Origin: Maratus speciosus
Taxonomy: Eukaryota > Arthropoda > Arachnida > Araneae > Salticidae
DNA: 64,000 bases
Direction: 5' to 3'
NCBI GenBank assembly: GCA_963932465.1
Contig: OZ010791.1
Span: 619,635,800 to 619,699,799 of the forward strand
The translations under genes and the position numbers were made by a program. Numbering within the stretch: position 1 is the first letter of the stretch; each line of letters starts with the position of its first letter. Shown piece by piece: positions 44,534-54,356 of this stretch. Below the pieces are notes generated by a model that was not told the origin of the DNA, did not search any database, and saw only the letters and a list, made by a program, of their open reading frames with translations.

Positions 44534-44630
44534 GCTGTCCTTTCATCTTCACCTAACACTTCATTTATAATGACTGTTTCATAATAATAGAAGCCACCAG
44601 TCCATCAGAAGAAAATAACTCGGTTAAAGC
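44534..44630. mobile_element. Foldback element, right arm remainder
   Basis: Inverse of 37968-38052: CTTTCATCTTCACCTAACAC pairs with GTGTTAGGTGAAGATGAAAG, and TATAATGACTGTTTCATAAT pairs with its partner near 38000-38020. It confirms that the BEL element landed inside the foldback. Confidence 0.75.
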
Positions 44631-44769
44631 GGCTTATGAATGTAAGTGAAACGGATCTTCTTAAAACTAGCATAAATTATCGTTTCGCTGTAAATATATG
44701 TATATAGATACACAAACATATATGTACTCTTTCGCGATATTTTTTTTTTTTTTTTACGGTTACAAACCA

Positions 44770-45440
44770 AATATTTCAGGGAACAGCGTTCCCACCCATC
44801 TACAGCACTGTTGATAATTGCGCAGCCGATCCTAAATTCTTAAATAAAGATAATGTCATCGCTATGTTTTTACTTCCTAACTGCACTTCAATTATTCAGC
44901 TTATACATCACGGAATTCTGCGACACTATGCTCTCATAAAGCAAAATTTATGAAGTGTCTTCTGAATGCATGCAATCGGGATTTTAAATTAGAAACTTTC
45001 AAAAGGATTATACTATCAAAGATGAAATGTGGGCAGCTGCCCAGTCACGGGAACAAGTAACTTCAAAGACTTAGGCGAATGCATGGCACACTATATAGCC
45101 GGAACGAATTTTCGGCAAAGGCGACATCCATGATGAGGAAGAATTTTCAGGCTTTCACATTCCCCGTGAACAGGTCGCCCTTTATGAGCTGATTGAACAA
45201 GCAAAATTTGAAAATGCATTAAGTGTCGAAAAGAACGTTACAGATGCTTGGCTAAGCATCGACGAAAATGCACCAACAACGAACAATTGAACGGACGGCA
45301 AGATCGCTGACACTGTGCTAAATATAAACGGCGATAATGCTAGTAGCAGCTCAAAAAGACAAGGATGAACAACCGGTATAACAAAAGGTGTCTCAAGGAT
45401 AATGCATGAGAAACAAGGCTGTATTTCCAAAATAGAGATT
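44770..45440 (+). pseudogene. Tigger-like transposase, C-terminal piece
   Basis: STVDNCAADPKF begins the second catalytic region (pogo proteins have a DNxxxHP block here). It continues as NKDNVIAMFLLPNCTSIIQL and HHGILRHYALIKQNL, matching the VxFLPPNxTSLIQPMDQG block with several changes (HHG in place of DQG). The tail (FENALSVEKNVTDAWLSID near 45205) is read through frame changes and stops. An AATAAA-containing stretch at 45455-45465 and an A-run from about 45481 may be the old polyadenylation region. Confidence 0.75.
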
Positions 45441-45479
45441 CTTCATTTGTATAAAATAAAGAAATTTGTTAAAAAGGCC

Positions 45480-45506
<27 letters not shown>

Positions 45507-45512
<6 letters not shown>

Positions 45513-47120
45513 AGCAAAGAAAATTGACAACGAAGTTTCCAAAATTACAACAGAAGAAATAATTTCACTCTTTATTACAATTTGTTTTCCTGTAACATAG
45601 AAAATATCAATTAAAGTAAGTTTTTTCTTAATATTTCATTTTCTCTTTTTCTTACGTAATTATCATTTAATAGTGAATTAAATTATGGCTAAAGGCACCA
45701 TTAAGAATATAGCACTACTTTTGATATTCCTAGTTACTACTTTTAATATTCCTTCAAAAATCCGGCATAGTCCCGGTCTCGATGATGCCGGATTTTTGAA
45801 GTTATACTATTACCAAGTCTGTTGGTACCAGTGTCATTTTTATAGGATGATTGATGGAAGAGTTTCTGTGTGTGAATGTGGGGTGGCGGATCCTTTTTTC
45901 GCACGAACCTGCACCTTTATTTTATTGTATTAATAATAAAAATGATCAAATTACAAAAAAAAAAAAAAAATAGCTGCAGTTACTTTTATTAAAATTTCAT
46001 TTTTCTCTGTATGTTTCAAACTTTGCTTATTTTTATTTTTTATTTTTTTGCATTATTATAGCATTTTTTACTTAATGCTTCAACTTTGTTTTCGCTCTCG
46101 TCCCACCCCCTCCACACAAATTTTTATGGGTGTCGTATTTTTAGAAGCTCATTAAGACAAAAATATTGACTTTTTAGGCTTGTTCATCACGAATAAATGT
46201 AAAAATTAGAAATAGGAACTCTATAGCACGATGTAACATCACGAATTTAGAGATATTGAGCTAGAGCACACCCGCTTCCCCTCAAAAAAAGTTTGGAAAT
46301 TATTGGTGCAACTATATATGAAGTTGCCCTTATTTATATAAAAATGATGGGGTTTTTTTTTTGGGGGGGGGGGTGAAGGGAATTATATTTAGTGCCCCCA
46401 TATTTGTTTCAGTGCACCAAAAATTAATGTTTGTAATATTACATTCAATCGCTCTCTTGCTTCAAAAGTGCCATAACTAAAAAACTCCGTTTTTCAGGAA
46501 ATGCGGAAAACTCTTTCCACTCTGTGGAAGACCCAGTGTCTATCTTGCAAACACAACTGCTACCTGGTTGCTGGATTTTCAGTGCGCTATTTTGCACTTT
46601 AGGTGGTTGGTCGAGGCGTAAAAGCTAAGCAGAATGGCAGCTATAACTCAAAAAACACAATTTTTGAGTTGTTGCACTTTTGAAGCAAGGGTGCGATATA
46701 CCTGATAGACAGTGAACTTTCAAAAATTGGGTTGTTTGTTCGGGCAATACGGTCATCTTTTGCATACGCGAGTTAAACATAGCTCCGTTTAAAGCGGACA
46801 CGAAACTTGTTAATACATCCATGCTCGAGTCAGAATTCAAATCCAACGGCTTTCGTCTAGAAACCAGCGCCCTAATCACTAGGTTGAAAGTTTGGGAAAT
46901 TTTAAATATCTTAACATTCAGCGTCAATGGGACATGTGTTCTTGATGTCAAAATGAGCTCAAATTTGCCATACTTGAAACAAAAACAAAGGGTGTTGCGA
47001 TTAAAAACAAAAACAATTTATCTATTTAATCTCTTCAGACCTGAGGTACACAAAGACTTGATTAGAAGTATATGTTATGTAACAAAAATTAGAATTCGAG
47101 AAAATTGAAGTGAAATTTTT
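45507..47120. other. Non-coding with hairpins and a foldback
   Basis: Holds a perfect hairpin (45752-45801), A-runs near 45952-45970, a T/G homopolymer block (GGGGTTTTTTTTTTGGGGGG, from about 46349) and a loose foldback (TTGCTTCAAAAGTGC at about 46458 with inverse GCACTTTTGAAGCAA near 46674-46690). ORFs of 80 to 108 codons in this stretch show no domain and are not supported. Confidence 0.45.
45752..45801. repeat. Perfect 17-bp-stem hairpin
   Basis: CTTCAAAAATCCGGCAT pairs exactly with ATGCCGGATTTTTGAAG across a 16-base loop. Similar half-sites occur at 26775-26800. It resembles the terminal region of pogo-like elements and may be the right end of the nested Tigger copy. Confidence 0.7.
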
Positions 47121-48182
47121 ACTTTCTTCTATCTTTACAAGAAGAAAGTATTGGATTCATGAAAATTTTCGAATTCCGGTTTTCGACGGATTTACACGTT
47201 TTAGGGGTCAGAGATTCCAAAAAACATGTTTTTACAAAATGTCTGTCTGTGACTCTGTGAGTCAGTCTGTCTGTCTGTCTGTGTGTATGTGACACAAATT
47301 TTGTGGGCGCTCTATCTCAAGAACTAATGCACGGAATTTAATAAAAATTGATATTCAGTTAGTCCCTAATACAAATTGATGCTGATTAGTTTTTGGTGTA
47401 AATCTGTCAAAAGGTGGCGCTGCTATGCTGCATTTTTCACGATTTTTGCAATAGCTCTATCTCAAGAACTAATGCACGGATTTCGATCAAACTTCAAATT
47501 TAGTTAGTCCTTGATATGAATTGATGATGATTACGTTTTGGTGTAAATCACCCAACAGGTGGCGCTGTTATGATGAATTTTGCAGGATTTACACGATTTC
47601 CCCAATAGCTCTATCTTAAGAACTAACGCACGGATTTTCATCAAACTTCAGATTCAGTTAGTCCTTGATATGACTTGCTACTGATTATGTGTTGGTGTAA
47701 ATCGCCCAACAGGTGGCGCTTCTCTGCTGCCTTTTTCACGATTGCATCAATAGCTCTATCAATAGAACTAATGGACGAATTTTCATCTAACTTCAGATTT
47801 AGTTGTATGTTGACACAAGTTGTTGTTAATTAGGTTTTGGTGTTAATCACCCAATAGGTGGCGCTGCTATGCAGGAATTTTCACGATTTTCGTTATTGCT
47901 CTATCTCAAAAACTAATGTACGGATTTTCTCCAAACTTCAGATTCAGTCAGACGTTGACATAAATTGTTGCTGATTAGGATTTGGTATAAATCACCCAAT
48001 AGGTGGCGCTGCTAGGCAGCATTTTTCTGAATTTAGACGATTTCAGCGATAGTCATATCTCAAGAACTAACGCACGGAATTTCATATCGTTAGAATCCTC
48101 ATGAGATGCATAGATTGCCATTTAATTTTGGCAGTGTGATAGCGGATTTTGAAGTATTAACATGTATGAGATAGAAGAAAGT
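47121..48182 (+). mobile_element. Dispersed element with ~145-bp internal units, copy B
   Basis: The left end is the hairpin ACTTTCTTCTATCT ... AGAAGAAAGT, followed by ATTGGATTCATGAAAATTTT; the right end is AGATAGAAGAAAGT, inverse to the start. About six tandem units start near 47310, 47454, 47606, 47750, 47896 and 48050 with CTCTATCTCAAGAACTAA and contain AGGTGGCGCTGCTATG. A (GTCT)n stretch lies at 47247-47282. It shares ends and unit sequence with copy A (11914-12878), but the unit number differs. Confidence 0.8.
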
Positions 48183-48379
48183 TTTGGGATTGGTACATCC
48201 GACTAGTTTTCTCTTAATTTAGTTATTTAATTCCTTCTTAGTAGCATATGTTTGAATGTTGATAGGCGATAATAAACTCGCCTACAAAAGAATATTAACA
48301 TTAAATTATTAAATATTAGAAATTATTTTCACCACTGAAATTATTAAATATAAAAATATTAAAAAGACACTCTCGTATA

Positions 48380-48825
48380 CAGTAGCCTCCCTCTTAACCG
48401 GCCTAAACTTGACATGATTAGCCGGTTAAGAGAAACACCGGTTAAACTGGAAAAGTAAAAAAAAAATTAAATAAGTAACTGCATATTTAATTAATTAAAT
48501 GCGTAGAGTGCATTTAGTATTTTTTAATTTGTGTAGTTTTAAAAAGTACATATTTTCTATATTTTGTGAAATGAAATACTAGTTATAATTGACAGAATTG
48601 AAATAAAAATTATCACTAATAATGAACAATATTCACTACAAATTAAATTGTTGAAAATCTTCTCACATACCTTTGTAAGAAACTGAAATTATTCTACATT
48701 ACGTAAATTTGAGTTAATTAACCATAAAGAAATAAGAACCGAAATTTTCCTTTCTGAATTTTACCTGATGTTCTCAAAAAAGCCAGCCGATTAGAGCGGA
48801 GTTCCGGTTAAGAGGAAGGCTACTG
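48380..48825. mobile_element. Pogo-type MITE
   Basis: CAGTAGCCTCCCTCTTAACC at the left and GGTTAAGAGGAAGGCTACTG at the right are inverted repeats flanked by TA (48378-48379, 48826-48827). The next bases, GGCCTAAACTTGAC with GGTTAAGAGAAAC, are also Tigger-like. 446 bp, non-coding. Confidence 0.85.
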
Positions 48826-48827
48826 TA

Positions 48828-50769
48828 TCTTCAATACTAAGTAGAATTTTGGTATTTTTTTTTTACCATCTGTTATAATACCTCATAACGCTTTCGTCCA
48901 TAAAATAAAACAACTTTTGAGAAAATGTGTCATAACATGTTGTTCCAGTAAGCTCTTCAATTGTGGACTTCTTTTCTTCATAAAAACTAAGTTGTTTGAT
49001 TTATTTACATTTTTACTTCTATATAGCTGAATGTTTTAGGCTTTTGAAGAAAACCAATAAATGTCAGCACTGATGTTTACTTCCTCCTAAAATAAATGTT
49101 ATTTTAATCTCAGCGTTGCCAAGAAAGTAAGAAATTTTCATAATTATTTAACTTAAACCCTTAATAAAACTTTGAGAATTTGTAGATCATTCACTTGTTT
49201 AAAACTCTTAAATTTGTTTGGGAAATGTGAATTTAGGTTATTGACAATTAGATATTTTAAAGGGCCATCAGTGACGCAGCTAAGAGGTCCAAGGGAGGGT
49301 CCAGTGGGTCCGCATCCCCCTACCCCGAACGAAGAACTGCTTTACTGGATCATGGATACAACCACAGTCAAAACTGCTAAGACGGAATCATAAACAACCT
49401 ATGAAAAATTCCGCTTTAGACAGGGGTATGTCTTAGAAGGTTTATTCAAAGGTATGTCTTTCGTCGGGGATATGAATTTTCCGTTTTAAACAGGTTTTCG
49501 TTATAAACATGTTCCGTTTTCACAGTATTTTCCTAATTTTTAAAACGTATTCACTCTATAGTACACCTCTGACGAGCATAAATGTATTACAGTAAAATCT
49601 GTGAAGATGACCTTTCTGAAAGGAAAAAAAATTCGAGATTCAACGGAAACAACACTATATTTATACTTGTGAAGACTTGAAACATATCTGAAGTTGAACT
49701 TTTTCCAGTTGCGATTCCTTCTTGGCAGGTATTCTGTGAATACGGAATCCTCTCGTAAACGGAAACATTTCATGGTCCTGATATCAGATGGATAACTATA
49801 CAAGTGGGTTTACCTGTAAGTATACCTGCTAAGATGGAAATCGGTCTTCAACGAATTTGTAAATTCCTAGTGATTCTGTTTATACAGATTTTACTGTAAC
49901 TAGGTTAAACGTAAAACTTCTTCATCTTGAACTTCGATGGGACCAACTGTTGCCGACATTTAACGGGGAAATAAGAGTTTACACGAACGCAATGACGGCA
50001 CATTGAGTTTGGCGACTCTCGTCTCTGTTCATTTTATAATTTTTTATCGGACAATATTATCTATTACTTTAAATATGCTGGCTGGAATTAATAAAAGTAT
50101 AACTTTATTCTTGGACCGATTATTTGTGAACTTTTATTTCCATTTTCAAAATACCTTCAGAAATCTGAATGTTATTTTTCTTCTATTGTAAAACATGCTA
50201 ATGATGTTTCTTCAGCTCTAAAGAGTTTGCATCAATCAGTAAGCAAGAAACAGGAGACTGGTGTTCAAAAATTTGTTGACCTGTTCAATAGACCAGAATC
50301 CTTAACTAAAGAAAAGTGATACAATTTTATTTAGCGATCTTTGTTAACCCTTCACTGCACGATTTTTCCTATTTTTATGAAAAAAATTATTTGAAATCTA
50401 TATATCGGTCTAATAATGGGAAAAATAGCAAAAAAAATTTTTCAAATTTTTAGATAAAATTTGATATTTTATGGCGTGTACCCTGTATACACAATTAGGG
50501 TTTTAAAATATTGTATTGCTATATATATATATATATATATCTGCTTATATCAAACATTATAACACACTTTATCCATATGGACTAAATCAACTCTCAAACA
50601 ATAAACCTCATGTCGTATATTCTACGTCATCACATACAATTAACTATCAATCTCTCTATCTTTCTCTTAATCATAAATTATATAAGCAAACCACACGCAC
50701 ACAAAGAGAGAAATCTACTACTAAACATCATCTAAATTAATTAATATTCATATTAAAAAATCATTAATA
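48828..50769. other. Non-coding around the 49.6-kb MITE
   Basis: CAGTGACGCAGCTAAGAGGT at about 49268 resembles the common CAGTGGCGTAGC hAT terminus, followed by G/C-rich sequence and pogo-like pieces (CTGCTAAGACGGAATC) to about 49520. A (TA)n tract lies near 50521-50540. No gene is seen apart from the element listed separately. Confidence 0.4.
49590..49896. mobile_element. Pogo-type MITE
   Basis: CAGTAAAATCTGTGAAGATG and the inverse end ATACAGATTTTACTG, flanked by TA (49588-49589, 49897-49898). 307 bp. The interior has TACGGAATCCTCTCGTAAAC and CTGCTAAGATGGAAAT, motifs scattered through the window in incomplete relatives (16.5, 17.1, 21.6, 60.4-60.9 kb). Confidence 0.8.
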
Positions 50770-52680
50770 CGCCTACAATCTTCTTTCAGTAGTAATTACA
50801 ACTGGATGTCTCTTCGTAAATTTATATTTGCAATTCCTAAATATCATATTAATCAATATCACAAAGTTTTTACATCAAATACATTCAATTCTTATTTTAG
50901 TGATACATTTTTTGATTTACTCCATTATAGGCTAAAACTGCTCTTAATGTCAATATTAACAAAAAACCACAAAAATTAAATAAAAGTAATTCACATTTAA
51001 TCGTTACCTTTACCAATCCTGTTTTTAATAAAATTAAACTTAATCAATTATTTCCCAACGAGCAATGTAAATTCCCACTTCAAAGTGTTAATCTAAAAAG
51101 CTCTTTTAAATATCCTATTAGTTTAGGTCGTAAAATTTTCAATTATAATAAGTTTTCTAAAAATTTCACACACACTGATACTTTTACATGTAAATGCAAT
51201 GATCCCCATCTATATATATATTAATGTCCATCATCGACATGTTATAACTGGTAATTTAGACATTGTCAATAATATTCATTTAAGACCTTTGATGCGTCAT
51301 GGCAATAAATATGGTATTCCTTCACAGTGTAATATACAGTCTATCATTAAACAATTCACATATGATTTAGATTTCTTCATTTGCAAAATTGCTATCAACT
51401 ATAATAAACCTACTGAATATTTTGTAGATTGGAAGCATCATGTCATCTTTCTTTTGAAACAACAATTATTAAAACTGCATATTGCCAAAAATTCAGTTTC
51501 TTTCTCCACCCTTAAACCACATATTGCAGAACTTCAAAATAATTTCATCATTACATATGTAAATAAGGCTGCTAACAACTATGCTATCATATGCAAATAT
51601 TACTATCATCACCTCCTAACTAAAGCAGTGTTCTAATAATATTTTCAAACTTCATCATGTTACTTTAAAGGAAAATAATAATCATATATTAAGCTATCAC
51701 AAATTATTAGGCATTAAAAATAACAACCTCAATTATCCTTATGTGGTCATGATTCCAAAATTTCACAAAAATCCTCTTAAATTCGGCACTGTCACTGTAG
51801 GATGTAATACATATAATACTCGTGCTAATACACTCTTTTAAAATATTCTTACACAAATTTATGAGTTATCAGTTAAAAAAGACAACACTCACTGGATTAA
51901 AAACAGTTTTGAATTAGTGGATAAAATAAAGCCATTAATAAATGTCAATAATATTATTACTTTAGATTTCAACGACCTATTTAATAATATCATTCTAAAA
52001 GACTTGCATTCTATTATCAATTCATTATTTATAGAATATTTTCCTTTATCAAATTTACCTGATAACATTGATACTGACTGCTTCACATCTTTGACTAACT
52101 TTCTACTATTTCATAATTTTATTTTCCAAGACAATGCTTTTTTTATTCAAATACAGGGCATTCCTAAAGGAGCTGCTTCATCAAGCATGTTATCTGATTT
52201 ATATCTTTACTTTTATGAACGCAAATTTATTAATAATAATATATTGCTCTACAGATACATAGATGATATAATTATTCTTTCTGTTACAGATAATAATTCC
52301 ATATCTCTTCCTGTAAAGTACCCTTCTAATTAGAGCTTAGTACTAACTTTTCAAATAATTCTAGTATCAATTTTATGGATGTTAAAATTAATATTCTCCC
52401 TAATAATACCCTAACATTCAATATTTATGATAAACGCAAGGAATTTTCATTTAATGTAATTAATTTTACGAACTTTAATTCCTGCTTGCATATTTCAGTA
52501 TATGGAAATATTCTGCTTAATCATAGTCTTCGTATCAAACGTTTATGTTCCTCCCAATTCTTACAGCCTAACATTTTTAAATTAAAGCAATTAGCATTGT
52601 CTTATAATTATCCCATCTCTTTTATGGCTCAAATCTTAATATTCATTTTTTCCTACTTCTTACCAGTATAGGCATTTAAT
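50770..52680 (+). pseudogene. Decayed YIDD-type reverse transcriptase element
   Basis: Collinear pieces in several frames: MSLRKFIFAIPKYHINQYHK (about 50802), KTALNVNINKKPQ (about 50938), HVITGNLDIVNN with IHLRPLMRHGNKYGIP (51236-51320), FIITYVNKAANNYAIICKYY (about 51543-51602), SYHKLLGIKNN and VVMIPKFHKNPLK (51690-51780). The reverse transcriptase core follows: ITLDFNDLFNNI, IQGIPKGAASSSMLSDLYLY and LLYRYIDDIIILS (51950-52280). Then FMDVKINI and IYDKRKEFSFNVINF (52371-52460). I recognise the order from a reverse-transcriptase family seen in cnidarians, molluscs and other invertebrates. Its relation to Penelope-like elements is uncertain, and I see no GIY-YIG endonuclease. Several stops and frameshifts make it inactive. 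Base composition is strongly AT-rich. Confidence 0.7.
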
Positions 52681-53512
52681 ATGTTTAAAAAAACTAAAAA
52701 ATCGAAAACACTATTATGGAGGGTGGGATGTGGATTGCTGAAAAAATTATAAAAATCATACACGAAAAAATATATGTATGTATATATATAATATATTATA
52801 TATTCTTAAAAAGTTTTGATGTATGTGTATGTTTTTCCATACATTATATACACACACAAAAAATAAAAATAAATAAATAATAAATACCATTATGGAGGGT
52901 TGAGGTGGGGAATGCTAAAAAAAGTTTAAAACCTTATATGTTTTTATGTGTGTGAGCGTGCATAAGTGTATGTACATATGCTTATATATTGTATGGACAT
53001 AAAAAGAGGTATCATGCATTTAACATAATAAATTTTCACACATTGCATCATCATTTAAGGATATATTTTACTATCTCAATATTCCTCATTGCTTTCTAAA
53101 TTTTCACATTTATTTACATAATACAAGGCTAAATTTTACTATCTCAAATATTCCTCATCTTTTTAAATGTTATTTATATTCTCATTTTTTTTATATTACA
53201 ATTTTTTGTCTTTAAAACGTTAATTTAATCAATGGCCCTTTTATTTCTTTTTATATAATTCTTTCTTTATTTATTTGTATTAATTTATTCCTTTTCTTTA
53301 TTTTATTTTGTATTCACTCAGTACTTAAGTTTATTCCTATTTTTTCATTCTAGTTTAACTAAAAGTTAATCTAATTCTTTTCTTGATTTCTTAAATCATG
53401 TTCATTCATTTTATTTTTTATTTTTTTAACTCTAAATATTGTTATTAATCCAGTTCCAATTTACATTTTTCCTTTCTCACACCAGATGGCAGCACAGTTA
53501 TGGGTTTCACTC
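52681..53512. other. Non-coding tail after the RT element
   Basis: Two similar stretches (TATTATGGAGGGTGGGATGT at about 52712 and CATTATGGAGGGTTGAGGTG at about 52889) suggest a short internal repeat at the end of the RT element. The rest is T-rich sequence with no gene. Confidence 0.4.
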
Positions 53513-53517
53513 AGATG

Positions 53518-54248
53518 TGTTGACAGATATATTGTGAAATATAATCTCCAAACAAGGACATTAAAATAATCAAGTGAAGTAAATTGCTTTTCATGTGTCA
53601 AATGTGATTTACAAAAGTAATTATCGAAAGTGTTTACGATCTAAAAGAAGGAAGTGAAACTGAAAAGTGATTGCACAATCATAAACAGATATTTTATTAT
53701 AAACATTTTTGCAATACTCAAGAACTATAAAACATTTATTAACTCTAATTTTAAATTACAGTAAATATAAATATTGATACAAATTATTTGTTATGCTGAT
53801 TTATGGGATTATTTTCCTGTTTCTTTATTGTTAATAATATTTTATTCATGTATTTTTTTCTCTACTTCCAGTTGTAACTAAAACTCTCAAACTGAGAGAT
53901 GTATGCCTTAAAGCTGTTATTAAATGTAATTTTACTTTTCTATTCATAAGTTTCGGCACCAATTTAACTTCATAAGACACTCAAAATATGCGTATTTTTA
54001 AACAACATGAAGTTCAGACCATCAGTCACATATACGGAATAAATAAGAAATACAGGAGCAAGATATAGATTTATTTACTCTATCCGGTGGAAAAGAAAAA
54101 TACCAGATGTCAAAAAGGATATACATAAATATAAGGTAAGCCCAATTTATCTTACCTATGCTTTTTATATTGAGAAATAGATAATTTTTAGGATAAAGAT
54201 CGAACATCACGCAAATCTTTTGATAGCAAAGATTAAATATTGCTAACA
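53518..54248 (+). repeat. Copia 5-prime LTR
   Basis: Starts TGTTGACAGATATATTGTG and ends TTAAATATTGCTAACA. It contains a segment at 53672-53701 that is exactly inverted in the other LTR. A 75-codon minus-strand frame inside it is incidental. Confidence 0.88.
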
Positions 54249-54249
54249 A

Positions 54250-54265
54250 ATTGATTATGAGACTG
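54250..54265 (+). promoter_or_regulatory. Putative copia primer-binding site
   Basis: Just after the LTR, ATTGATTATGAGACTG matches the complement of the anticodon arm of a methionine tRNA (TTATGAG is the complement of the CTCATAA loop). Copia-type elements prime from internal tRNA-Met sequence, so this fits, with at least one mismatch. Confidence 0.45.
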
Positions 54266-54356
54266 AAAAAAAAAATTTCTCAATAAAAATACAAATCTGG
54301 TACTAATCCGATAGAGTAATTTATTAAAAAAAAATAAAACGAATCTTAGCAACATT

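Larger units (their letters stand above)
31944..45506 (+). mobile_element. Decayed Tigger-like transposon, host of nested insertions
   Basis: Three collinear pieces of one pogo/Tigger transposase gene lie at 31962-32486, 35444-35600 and about 44770-45440. They are separated by a TA-flanked virus-bearing element, a hAT-type element, and a foldback element with an inserted BEL retrotransposon. The outer terminal repeats are uncertain; the perfect hairpin at 45752-45801 may mark the right end. The nesting order gives relative ages: Tigger is oldest, then the first insertions, and the BEL element is youngest. Confidence 0.75.

Noticed and set aside
54022..54249. Minus-strand ORF shared with 57842-58120
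   Set aside because: Both lie inside the copia LTRs, so the conservation comes from LTR duplication.
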